Made by a program: the position numbers and the translations under genes
Shown: positions 18,559 to 27,378 of the stretch, piece after piece
Layout: every line of letters starts with the position of its first letter
How positions within the stretch are numbered: the first letter of the stretch is position 1
The notes under the pieces: model-generated
What the model saw: the letters and a program-made list of their open reading frames with translations, nothing else
What the model was told of the DNA's origin: nothing
Databases searched by the model: none
NCBI GenBank assembly: GCA_006503475.1
Contig: RSEH01000101.1
Span: 89,527 to 153,526, forward strand
Direction of reading: 5' to 3'
DNA from: Stentor roeselii
Taxonomy: Eukaryota; Ciliophora; Heterotrichea; Heterotrichida; Stentoridae
Length of the DNA: 64,000 nucleotides

Positions 18559-20106
18559 CTAATTATTCTTAAATTCTAGAATTTCCGTCTGTAGCTGGTA
18601 GAACTTTTTGCTCATTTCCTCTTCAGTCCTCAAGTGATTAGTGAAATTTTCAAGTTTCTTCTGAATAATTTTGATACTTTTAAGTTTTTCTTCCAGCATG
18701 CGGTTCAATCCAGCGATATATTCATCAACATCACTTCCAGGCTGATCCACTTCATGCAAGATTCCCATTTCTTCCTTGACAATTCCTACCATATTATCAA
18801 TATGATTTCGATGTGCAGAAATAAGTTCTTCCTCTTCAGTAAGTATCAAATTAATAAGTTTTTCATGATTTTCCGACATTTCCTGCAAATCTTTTTCACT
18901 TCTAACCTGTGATCCAGAGTTTAAGTACTTAGCGACACTTTCAGGTGGTTTCTGGGTGTAAGGCTTTGCGATTTCCTTGCTCATTTCACTAGGCCGGAGC
19001 TGTTTAACCGTTGTTGCTGTTTATTTTTTACAGGGTTGTCTGGGAAGCATGAGTTGATCAGCTAAAGAGTCTTCTTTTCTTCCTGACTTTGTTATTTTCT
19101 TCAGTTCTTTGACCCGATCGGCATATCTCAGGGTGTTAAGCGTATGTTCCGAGTTGCTACTGCTAGGACTGACGTTGGCGATCATGACAGTCTGACACTT
19201 TCCCACAAAGCTGTCTTTAAGCACCTGAGTCAAGATGCTTCCCCTGAAAGGAGTATGTCGCTTGTCCTGGTCAAGTGCCCTGATGCACTCCTTAAGCGCC
19301 AGCAAGCTTTTATTTATTTCAGCGCCGTCTATACGTGTTTGTTTCGAGTTCTCTACAGTGTCCGCCCCTCTCTCAGAGCCCGCCAGGTCGATGAAGCTGA
19401 TTTTTCCATGAAGTCTATTCGCAGCTTTCAATGAAATTTGCAGAACAGCATGAGACCTGGAACTTTCATCATTCGCTCCTGTGACCCCGACCATTCTAAC
19501 AGAAAGTCCGAAATCAATGACTTTTAGAAGGTCTTCAACGTTGTTTACTGCCCATTCTTTAAGTCCTACAATGTTCACGTTTTGTTTTGAGTCTTCACGT
19601 GCGAAGAGCTGTTGTCGGTCGTTGAGCAAATCGTGAAGTTTGTTGCAGTAGATCTCGTAAAAACTGATGTAAACTTTAAGGCCTGTTTTACTTTTTGATA
19701 GTTGTTTGAAGAGGTCTTCTGCTGCCATCACGTAGAGGCCGGGGACTGACTTTTCTCCGATCATTGTAAAGGTTTTGCCGGAGCCTGTCTGTCCGTAGGC
19801 GAAGCAGGTGATTTTGGTTCGGTCGAATGCCGCTGAGATTAAAGGCTCGACGCAGATTTGGTAGATCTATTTGGAATGTACCTCTTGGTTCGAGGTTTCT
19901 TTGTCGAAGACCTGGTCGAAGATAAAGTTGTGACCTTCTATGTACTTGGTTAAGTCTACTTTCACTCTGAGTTGAAATTACTTTTCTTCTTTTACGATTA
20001 GAGTGTTGCTTGATGTCACTTCGACGATGTCCGTGTGGCTTTGACGTAACTCTTTTGAGGATAGCGGCCTTTTACGAACTACTACTTGGATTTTTGGTCT
20101 TTCCAT
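18559..20106 (-). CDS. Kinesin-13 microtubule depolymerase, 4 exons
   Basis: The exons are 19982-20106, 19882-19966, 19032-19866 and 18559-19016, joined by three 15-nt introns into 500 residues. The motor begins almost at the N-terminus (residue 6). It has the P-loop GQTGSGKT (~95-102), switch I SSRSH and switch [10 protein letters not shown]. The KVDLTKY segment (KVD at ~44-46) is the loop-2 finger typical of kinesin-13, the class that depolymerises microtubule ends. The last exon supplies the kinesin-13 C-terminal domain ([20 protein letters not shown] and [11 protein letters not shown]), which would look like a separate gene without splicing. Animal MCAK has a long N-terminal region before the motor; here it is absent, with only five residues before the motor. 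Ciliate kinesin-13 acts in spindles and ciliary length control. Confidence 0.95.
19017..19031 (-). other. 15-nt intron 3 of kinesin-13
   Basis: Sense sequence GTAAAAAATAAACAG, with A at position 10. Splicing joins LPRQP to [12 protein letters not shown] and so links the motor to the family-specific C-terminal domain. Confidence 0.92.
19867..19881 (-). other. 15-nt intron 2 of kinesin-13
   Basis: Sense sequence GTACATTCCAAATAG, with A at position 10. Splicing joins DKETSNQE to IYQICVEPL, restoring the conserved motor core. Confidence 0.95.
19967..19981 (-). other. 15-nt intron 1 of kinesin-13
   Basis: Sense sequence GTAATTTCAACTCAG, with A at position 10. Splicing within a Lys codon gives [11 protein letters not shown] and so creates the class-specific KVD loop. 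Confidence 0.95.
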
Positions 20107-20843
20107 TTTAAATAATATACCGCATGAGGGTTTATTTTGTTAAGGGTTTGAATTTGGGATGAATTGAAATGGTTTGTGTTGGAATTATTTGAGTTTTTGA
20201 GAATTGTGGAGTTGAAATAGTGATGAATTTTAAATGAATGGATTATCTAGGATTGGGAAGAAGTAGAAGTATTCTTGGTATAAGAAAAACAAAGAGAAAT
20301 GAAATCACAAAAGATAGCTTATAGTCGATCAGATTATTTATTATAAGGCATGTATATGTTTTAATGTAATCATATCAAATAGGATGACTTCGCACTTATA
20401 TCATTTCTATATAAAAATACATGAAGCACAGAGAATTGAATTTGGAGTAAAATAAAAATATCCTATACGGAATTTAGTAAGTCCACCTTCCTCTAGTTTT
20501 TTTTCATCTACTTCCTTTAGAAAACGTAAATTTAAGGTATTTTTGATACTTAAACATGGAAGAAACTTTCTATAAATAGGATATTATAGGGATTACACTA
20601 GGCGGGCAGTAATTTGAATTGATTTTTAGGGATTTGTGCATTAATCGTTTCATAAAGAGTTGATGTAATAATGAGACATACTTTGGATCTAGATGTGTGA
20701 AGGAATTGCGGGATTTCCTAGATTTCTTGATTTAAGATGCTGGTAAATATTTTAGTTTTAGATGATGAGGCTTTCACTGCTAAATTCATTTATTTTACGG
20801 TTTTACTACAAGAAATAAAGAAACAATCAAATAAAATAAAAAT
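20107..20843. other. Divergent intergenic region, 737 nt
   Basis: AT-rich DNA between the kinesin-13 start (minus) and the next plus-strand gene. No ORF with a convincing start, no RNA gene and no repeat was seen. It presumably holds both promoters. Confidence 0.6.
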
Positions 20844-21443
20844 ATGTACAACCCAAAGAGTAAAACTCCAAGCAAAGGCCAAAAGCCAAGCATTGACATA
20901 AAATCTCACACTCCTTCAAAAGTAATGATAAAACCTCGTAACACATCTCGTCCACTAAACACGAGTTTTTCGTCATCAAGAAGTTCAACGATCAGAGAAA
21001 GTTCAGCAGAGCCCTTAAGAATGAGCATAAAGCTGGAAGACATAATAAAATCAGGTACTCAGCAATCAAAAGCCGTGAATTTAAAACCAGAACTTATAGA
21101 ACCCGAAATCGAGTCATCAATTCCTTGCTTCGAGTACGCTCCAAAGTCAACTCATCATTTAAATGGAAAAAACAGCAAAATGAACGACATGTATCCAGAT
21201 GTCTCAAGACCGCATCAACCATTTGAAGACTTTTGCTTGGATAAAATGGACGACGACTGTAAAAACTTCGAGCGGAGTCTTATGAATGAAAACAAGAATG
21301 TTGAAGACGCTGAAAAGTTTTTGATGAATGTTTTTAATCAAAGAGTTAAACTGAAAATTCAAGGCAAACCAAGGGACCTACCTTCTGTTGTCTTGGTTAA
21401 AACTTCGAAAGGTTATGAGTATTATAATGTTATAAAATATTAA
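20844..21443 (+). CDS. Disordered basic protein, 199 aa
   Basis: Ser/Thr/Lys/Pro-rich N-terminal ~110 residues (several TPSK and SRSS clusters), then a more ordered acidic helix (FEDFCLDKMDDDCKNFERSL) and a short C-terminal domain ending EYYNVIKY. No family is recognised. Its TAA shares its last A with the ATG of the next ORF (TAATG at 21441-21445). No 15- or 16-nt GT...AG intron that fuses the two frames was found, so they are kept as separate genes. A single protein made by frameshifting, or an assembly error, is possible. Confidence 0.65.
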   Translation: MYNPKSKTPSKGQKPSIDIKSHTPSKVMIKPRNTSRPLNTSFSSSRSSTIRESSAEPLRMSIKLEDIIKSGTQQSKAVNLKPELIEPEIESSIPCFEYAPKSTHHLNGKNSKMNDMYPDVSRPHQPFEDFCLDKMDDDCKNFERSLMNENKNVEDAEKFLMNVFNQRVKLKIQGKPRDLPSVVLVKTSKGYEYYNVIKY

Positions 21444-21934
21444 TGCATAGAAAAGGTAAAACTGACGCTAGTTTTGAATCTCCAGAATTTTTTCACCTGA
21501 AATTCATTCCGCTAGTCCACGACAGGCCCATGGTTTCTCAAAAGCTTCTTCGTCCAGACTTAAAATACAGATGCAGTCCAGAAAACACTTTAAAAAATCA
21601 ATTCGAAAGTCCAGCCGTATCTCCTCAATATCCAAAATTCAGCAAAAACACTATAAATGATCATCCAAAACTAATAAAAGCAATCAGTTCTCTAGACCTA
21701 AACCAAGGTCTTCGCCCTTCAGTTCACTACAGCTCGTCCTTATATTCAGACTATCAAAGCACCTTAAAAGACTCAGGTTTCAACAGACACAAATCTAATT
21801 TTTATGAGAGTTCAACAGGCCGTATTTTGAGAAATGAATCAAAAGATTTAGATAAATTAAGAATGAGGATCTTAAGAGCTAAAGAAAAAAAACAACATTT
21901 ACTTGATTTTTTGAAGGGACTTAAGTCAAAGTAG
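21443..21934 (+). CDS. Disordered basic protein, 163 aa, overlapping the upstream stop
   Basis: Polar, low-complexity composition with Ser, Pro and Tyr (for example [11 protein letters not shown]) and a short C-terminal coiled helix ([22 protein letters not shown]). No domain is recognised. The frame is -1 relative to the upstream ORF and is open only five codons before the ATG, so the two reading frames barely overlap. The casein kinase gene begins 13 nt after its stop. Function unknown; it may be the C-terminal part of the upstream gene product. Confidence 0.55.
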   Translation: MHRKGKTDASFESPEFFHLKFIPLVHDRPMVSQKLLRPDLKYRCSPENTLKNQFESPAVSPQYPKFSKNTINDHPKLIKAISSLDLNQGLRPSVHYSSSLYSDYQSTLKDSGFNRHKSNFYESSTGRILRNESKDLDKLRMRILRAKEKKQHLLDFLKGLKSK

Positions 21935-21947
21935 TAATAAATCTATT

Positions 21948-22964
21948 ATGCAAGAGATAAAATTCGCAGGAAAATTCAAGTTAAGAAAAAAGATTGGATC
22001 TGGGTCTTTCGGGCAGATATACGAAGGACTGAACCTCCAAACAAACGAGATAATTGCAATAAAACTAGAAAAAGAAGACACACGTCACCCTCAATTGCTA
22101 TACGAAAGCAAAGTAATAAAGCACCTGCAAGGTGCTCCAGGAATTCCTTCAGTCCACTGGTCAGGTTCAGAAAATAACTACAACGTGATGATCCTAGACA
22201 TCTTAGGTCCATCACTAGAAGACATGCTGAACTTTTGCAATAGAAAACTCTCTTTAAAGACAGTTCTAATGTTGGCAGAGCAGATGCTTTGCCGCATCGA
22301 ATACGTGCATTCAAAGAACTTTCTTCATCGAGACATAAAACCCGACAACTTTCTGATGGGCCTGGGGAAGAAAACGAATTTAGTCTACATCATCGACTTC
22401 GGACTTGCGAAGCGATATCGAGACCAGAAGTCAGCGAAGCATATTCCTTATAGAGACGGGAAAAGCCTCACAGGGACTGCTCGATACGCTTCTATCAATA
22501 CACATGCAGGAGTCGAGCAAAGCCGACGTGATGATCTTGAAGCGATTGGGTATGTTTTGATGTATTTTCTTAGGGGAAACTTACCTTGGCAGGGCATCAA
22601 CGCCAGGAATAGAGATGATAAATATAAAAAAATAATGGAAAAGAAAATGATTACCTCGACTGAAGAACTTTGTAATGGTTTTCCGATGGAGTTTTTGAAT
22701 TATATTAATTATTGCAAAGTTTTGAAATTTGAAGATAGACCGGATTATGCTTATTTGAAGAGAATGTTGAAGGATTTGTTTGTGAGGCAGGAATTTGACT
22801 TTGATTATGTTTATGACTGGGAATTACTTAACTTTTCGGCGAATATGAATAAACCGAATTGTGAAGAAGCGAAAAAAGCGAAGGATGTTCAGAGGAAAAG
22901 CATGGAACGACTGCCGAAGGTTCAAAGTGAAATGAAGAAAAAAAAATCTTGTGTTGTTTTTTAG
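21948..22964 (+). CDS. Casein kinase 1 family Ser/Thr kinase with CaaX tail
   Basis: A complete CK1 kinase domain fills residues ~10-290: glycine loop [11 protein letters not shown], catalytic Lys in [25 protein letters not shown], and the CK1-specific replacement of APE by a SIN sequence ([11 protein letters not shown]). CK1 enzymes phosphorylate acidic or primed Ser/Thr sites. The C-terminus is KKKKSCVVF: a polybasic patch followed by a CaaX box ending in Phe, which predicts prenylation and membrane attachment, analogous to lipid-anchored yeast Yck kinases. The tail is short, without the long inhibitory extension of CK1 delta/epsilon. The start is 13 nt after the previous stop. Confidence 0.95.
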   Translation: MQEIKFAGKFKLRKKIGSGSFGQIYEGLNLQTNEIIAIKLEKEDTRHPQLLYESKVIKHLQGAPGIPSVHWSGSENNYNVMILDILGPSLEDMLNFCNRKLSLKTVLMLAEQMLCRIEYVHSKNFLHRDIKPDNFLMGLGKKTNLVYIIDFGLAKRYRDQKSAKHIPYRDGKSLTGTARYASINTHAGVEQSRRDDLEAIGYVLMYFLRGNLPWQGINARNRDDKYKKIMEKKMITSTEELCNGFPMEFLNYINYCKVLKFEDRPDYAYLKRMLKDLFVRQEFDFDYVYDWELLNFSANMNKPNCEEAKKAKDVQRKSMERLPKVQSEMKKKKSCVVF

Positions 22965-23027
22965 TCTTTTAATGTAATTCATTTTTTTTGGTGATTTTTA
23001 GAATTTTATGGGTTTCTTGGTTAGGGT

Positions 23028-26000
23028 TTAAACAACGTAATCTTTTAGGAAATCTTCTTCTTTTGATTGGTGAGATTTTGATACTTGAACGTGGTTACTG
23101 AAATCTTCGTCTCTATTGAAGATTTCGTTACAAAGTCTGCAGGATCTTTCTACTCTGTATCTGCTGAGTTCATCGAGGTATAGTTGCTCAAGGTTTTTAG
23201 CTTTATGGAAATTATCTTTCCAGAGATCTTCGTTAAGTTCTTCATATCTGAGCATAGGCAGTAAAACTTTTAGTTTAGCACTTCCAATAACATAAGTCCC
23301 ATCATTATCAGTCCACCCAACAAGATGCCCAGAATTACAGTATTCAAGTTGATGATACAAGAAAAACGTGCATATTTCATTGGCGAGCTGAGAATTATCA
23401 GGCTGGCTGCTTTCAACAAGAGCTCCATAACAAAATCTGATAGAAAACGAAAGCGGCTCTTTACTGTTGATCTTCACCTTAGAAATTTCAGTAATAATCT
23501 GCAGGCACTCTCCACAAACGAGATATGCTTGTTTAACATCATAAATTCTTGCATTTTTTCTTAGATTCTCTAAATAATCAATTTTCAGTTCTCTTACCTT
23601 TTTAACTTCTAGAGCAACCCAGCTAATGTCGTTGACAAGAGGAAGTAAAGGTATAGGAGGAAGAAAACCTCCATAATTTGTTGAATTTTCGAAATTTTTA
23701 TTAGGCTTTTGACTGAAGTTTATTATTTTTCTCCAGTCTGGATAGTTTGGGCAGACTCTTACTCTTTCAATTTCAGATAATTGAATAATTTCTGAAGAGA
23801 TTTCAGGGTTTAGGCCGGAGTCCAAAAAATAGTCATTATTTTGGGCAAAGTTCGAAATTCTATCACGTATTTCATTAATTTTCAAAGCATCTTCTTGAGT
23901 CAACAAAAAGTTAAACTCCACAGGCGAATGAGGAGGAACCGAAAATCCAGAATACCTATCTTGATCTTTACTTGCAACATAAAAAACCTGAGGAGTGAAT
24001 ATCAAAACCAGTAAATAAGGCAAGAACTCATTAATAGGCATCAAAGTTGTATTTTTCCCCACAAAATTTTTCGCTCTTTCCGAATAATCCGAGCAAACAA
24101 TACAAAACGAATGAGAAAGGTTAACATTATCAGTAAAAGTGATATAATTAACAGAATCCTCTTCAATTTTCACAGTCATTCCAGATGTCAAATCACGATA
24201 AGCGAGTTTATAAGGATATTCAAGTCTTTTCAAGTAATTGACTTCAAATCTTCTTCCTTTTTCAGAGACTGTATAACAAGATCCTTCTCTTCTGCTCTGA
24301 ACAGGGACTTTCGAGGTGATTAACGGATTAGGCTTGACATAAAAGTCTCTTCCTCCCTTTTCTTCCTTCAAGACGACCCATGCGGAATTCATGAATCTTT
24401 TGCTGTAGTTTCCAAGCCAAAGGACCATTTTCAATGTTTTTTCATGCACAGAAGGTTTATATTCAATGACCATCAACGAGTTCTGATGATGGACCTTGAG
24501 TGGTTTTTCAATGCAAACATCAAGCACCTGTAAAATATCCTCACTATTCACAGAACTCTGATGTAAATTCAGATAAACTTTATTAGTATCCTTTCCCAAC
24601 ATTTCTATTTCTCGGTTTCTCACCCGTTCCTCTGAAATCTCATAATGCGAGACTAAAATACGATCACAAAAAGCAGCAGCAATACAAAATTTCAATACTT
24701 TTTCATTCGATTCCTCTAGAAAATAAACTGGATCAACTCCAAAATCCAGTAATTTTTCTTTCATTTCTAAAAAATTCGAAAGAATTTCTCTTAAACTTCC
24801 AGCTTCCAAGAAAAACTCATTGCAAAACTTTTTTTCATCTAAACTGGCTCTAGCAGCTCTTAAATGTCGATGCCCATGTCTGAACATTTCCTTTTCGACA
24901 TGAATTCCAAACTTTTGATACCAAAAATTAAAAGCATTGACACTCATCATCAAGTCGCTGTCAGTCTTTCCAGAAAATTGAAGTCGTTTTTTATAAGCTT
25001 CTGGATGTTTCATTGATTCAGTTGCTTTTAAATTGGATAAGTTGGAAATTGGTTGTTTTTCTGAAGCCACAACAGCAGCACATAAAGTTGCTTTGTTTAG
25101 ACAGTGAAATAAAATCCCGAAAACGCAGAGGCGAGTTACTCGGATGTCGAAAGGCATGTCGATGTAAATTCTTCCGAGTCTTGATATCTTTCCGTGAAGG
25201 TCTATTGCGCCCATTTCGGTTAAAAATGACTCTGAGGCTGAAATCTGGTCGTTTGAAGGAGGCTGGATTGTTTCTAGGAGGATTTTTTTTGGGTCTTTGA
25301 AATTCATCAGCTTGAGACGAAGGATTATCTTGTCTAAACAGGTTCTTTGCATCTCTGGGGTCTGGTAGTCTGAAAGCTTCTCGTAGAAAAAGGAGGGAAG
25401 TAGACGGAAGACGGTTCCTTCTGAAACTCGACCACTTCGGCCTGCTCTTTGCTTCATTGTTGACTTTGCTGCCCAGACCAGGTCAAGACTTTCTGTCATT
25501 GTTCTCTGGTTAAAAAAAACTTCTCGACAGCAGCAGAAGTCAATCACATATGATACGTCTGGAAGAGTTATTGAACTTTCAGCAATGTTCGTCGAGAGAA
25601 TCACTCTTTTGCAATTGGCTTTAGGGGCCTTGAGAACTTTTTTATGTTCTTTTTCTGGAATTGAAGAATGTAGCATAATCACATCAAGTTTTTCAAAATC
25701 ATCAACCAACATATTCTGCAAACATTCATTCATTTTATTGATTTCCTGAATACCCGGAAGAAAAACCAGAAAAGTATCATTTTCCTTTCCAGGATTTTTA
25801 ATCACATAAAACAGTATCAACCTGCTAGCAAGACTAAAAATCAAAGGGTCAATTTCCTCAATAGCATCCAATTGTTGATTCCTAAAGATCATTTCAATTT
25901 CATGCAAATTAAAAATCGTAGTTTCTTTATCATAAGTCTTCAAATATTCAACAACATCTGAATGATTCGCAAGTTCAACAGCCTTCTCAAAATAAAAGAC

Positions 26001-26741
26001 TTTAATAGGAAACCTTCTCGAATCAGCAGAAAAAACTTCCAAAGTATCTTCTCCCCTAAGCATATCTCCAAATTTTTCATTATCCTTTCTCCTGTTAAAC
26101 TTAGACTCAGAAGGTTTCCACTGATCAGGGTCTCCATTCCAGTCAATAAAAAAATCATCCTCTTCATCCTTCAGCGAAAAATGTTTTTCTCTAAGCGCTG
26201 AAATATTAGAAATGCTGAAATAATTCGCAAGAATAGGCTGCATAGTCGCCGACATCAAAACAAGTTTAAAAATTTTTCCCTTTGCCAGAAAATACTTAAA
26301 AATAACGAGTAAAAAGTCGATTTCTATCGACCTTTCATGTACCTCATCCATAATCACATAGTCCCAGGGGAGGTCGTCATTGATGCCGATGTGTGAGACG
26401 ATTTGAATTAAGATGCCTGAAGTCATAAAGGTGATCTGAGTGCTTTTACTCTCGCAACTCTCTCCTTTTATGTGATACCCAACTTTAGACCCAAGTTTCA
26501 CATTCATTTCATTTGAGACTCGTGTGGCTACTGCGATTGCCGGCATGCGCCGAGGCTGGGTTATTGCAATTTTTGCGCTTGGGTCTGAGGCGAGGATAAA
26601 TTGAGGAATTTGAGTTGATTTTCCGCTTCCTGTCTCCGCTTGAATGATTGAGACCATGTTTCGGTTGATCATTTGAATGATTTTTTCCTTGTCTTTGAAG
26701 ATTGGAAGATTTTGAGTGACATTTGAAGAAGATGATTTCAT
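23028..26741 (-). CDS. DEAH/RHA-family RNA helicase with C-terminal C2H2 finger
   Basis: All DExH helicase motifs are present: motif I ETGSGKST (~36-43), Ia TQPRR, II DEVH (~132-135), III SAT (~164), V STNIAESSITLPDV and VI QRAGRSGR, followed by winged-helix/HA2-like and OB-like regions. These enzymes unwind or remodel RNA using NTP hydrolysis. The 1237-residue length and a long divergent C-terminal half resemble DHX57/TDRD9-type proteins, but no Tudor domain could be recognised. A C2H2-like finger (CRLCNEIF...HVQVSKSH) lies ~30 residues from the end and may bind RNA. The ATG sits in GATAAATG, facing the thioredoxin-like gene across 70 nt. Confidence 0.93.
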   Translation of the reverse strand: MKSSSSNVTQNLPIFKDKEKIIQMINRNMVSIIQAETGSGKSTQIPQFILASDPSAKIAITQPRRMPAIAVATRVSNEMNVKLGSKVGYHIKGESCESKSTQITFMTSGILIQIVSHIGINDDLPWDYVIMDEVHERSIEIDFLLVIFKYFLAKGKIFKLVLMSATMQPILANYFSISNISALREKHFSLKDEEDDFFIDWNGDPDQWKPSESKFNRRKDNEKFGDMLRGEDTLEVFSADSRRFPIKVFYFEKAVELANHSDVVEYLKTYDKETTIFNLHEIEMIFRNQQLDAIEEIDPLIFSLASRLILFYVIKNPGKENDTFLVFLPGIQEINKMNECLQNMLVDDFEKLDVIMLHSSIPEKEHKKVLKAPKANCKRVILSTNIAESSITLPDVSYVIDFCCCREVFFNQRTMTESLDLVWAAKSTMKQRAGRSGRVSEGTVFRLLPSFFYEKLSDYQTPEMQRTCLDKIILRLKLMNFKDPKKILLETIQPPSNDQISASESFLTEMGAIDLHGKISRLGRIYIDMPFDIRVTRLCVFGILFHCLNKATLCAAVVASEKQPISNLSNLKATESMKHPEAYKKRLQFSGKTDSDLMMSVNAFNFWYQKFGIHVEKEMFRHGHRHLRAARASLDEKKFCNEFFLEAGSLREILSNFLEMKEKLLDFGVDPVYFLEESNEKVLKFCIAAAFCDRILVSHYEISEERVRNREIEMLGKDTNKVYLNLHQSSVNSEDILQVLDVCIEKPLKVHHQNSLMVIEYKPSVHEKTLKMVLWLGNYSKRFMNSAWVVLKEEKGGRDFYVKPNPLITSKVPVQSRREGSCYTVSEKGRRFEVNYLKRLEYPYKLAYRDLTSGMTVKIEEDSVNYITFTDNVNLSHSFCIVCSDYSERAKNFVGKNTTLMPINEFLPYLLVLIFTPQVFYVASKDQDRYSGFSVPPHSPVEFNFLLTQEDALKINEIRDRISNFAQNNDYFLDSGLNPEISSEIIQLSEIERVRVCPNYPDWRKIINFSQKPNKNFENSTNYGGFLPPIPLLPLVNDISWVALEVKKVRELKIDYLENLRKNARIYDVKQAYLVCGECLQIITEISKVKINSKEPLSFSIRFCYGALVESSQPDNSQLANEICTFFLYHQLEYCNSGHLVGWTDNDGTYVIGSAKLKVLLPMLRYEELNEDLWKDNFHKAKNLEQLYLDELSRYRVERSCRLCNEIFNRDEDFSNHVQVSKSHQSKEEDFLKDYVV

Positions 26742-26811
26742 TTATCTGGGAATTTGAGATTTTTTAATTAGGAAGAATGGGTTGATGGTTTTTTAATGAG
26801 AAAGGATAAAT

Positions 26812-27378
26812 ATGAGGTTTTTGGCGATTTTGGCGATTTTTTTAGTCGGGAATTGTCAGGAAGGTGAGGAACTTGTGACGCTTAATGAAGATAACTTTGA
26901 ACATCTTACTCAGGTTGCAACGGGAGCCACTACTGGTGATTGGTTTGTTTTATTTCATAAGGGATCTGCTGAATGCTGTCAGAAATGGATTGAGTCTTGG
27001 ACTGATCTTGCGTATTTGGTTAGAGAAACATCGGAACTACAGTTGTCGATCGCGAAAGTTGATGGAACCTCGAACCCTGAACTTGTTAGGAGGTTTAATG
27101 TTTCTATGCCTAGTGCTCTTTACTTCAGATTAGGAAAACTTTACAGAGTTTCAGTAAAACCAGATGCTCCTCAACTATTGAAATTCGTAAAAGAATCAGG
27201 CTACAAGTCCTTTAAACCCGAGGCCGTTCCAAAACAATTAACAATCTTCAGCGATTTCTCCCTATCCTCCTTAAAAACCTATCCATTCAACCTAATTCTT
27301 CTCAGTGTCCTCATCGTGGCAGCACTAGTAAAACTCTTTAAGCCAAAAACCATTTCAGAAGCTAAGAAGTCTAACTAA
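26812..27378 (+). CDS. TMX-like ER membrane thioredoxin-fold protein
   Basis: Signal peptide (MRFLAILAIFLVGNCQ), thioredoxin-like domain ~20-130 (VTLNEDNFEHL, WFVLFHK, cis-Pro in NVSMPSALYF), a transmembrane helix ~155-173 and a cytosolic tail ending KKSN, which fits the KKxx ER-retrieval signal. This is the TMX/PDI layout. The usual WCGHC active site aligns with SAECC, so the first Cys of CxxC is displaced or lost; oxidoreductase activity is doubtful and a chaperone or adaptor role is possible. Its TAA overlaps the convergent glycogen phosphorylase TAG by 2 nt. Confidence 0.85.
   Translation: MRFLAILAIFLVGNCQEGEELVTLNEDNFEHLTQVATGATTGDWFVLFHKGSAECCQKWIESWTDLAYLVRETSELQLSIAKVDGTSNPELVRRFNVSMPSALYFRLGKLYRVSVKPDAPQLLKFVKESGYKSFKPEAVPKQLTIFSDFSLSSLKTYPFNLILLSVLIVAALVKLFKPKTISEAKKSN

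Noticed and set aside
18559-18984. A separate 141-aa coiled-coil gene
   Set aside because: It is the kinesin-13 C-terminal domain, joined to the motor by a consensus 15-nt intron.
21456-21471. A 16-nt GT...AG intron near the start of the 163-aa ORF
   Set aside because: Removing it brings a stop codon after a few codons and does not fuse the ORF with its upstream neighbour.
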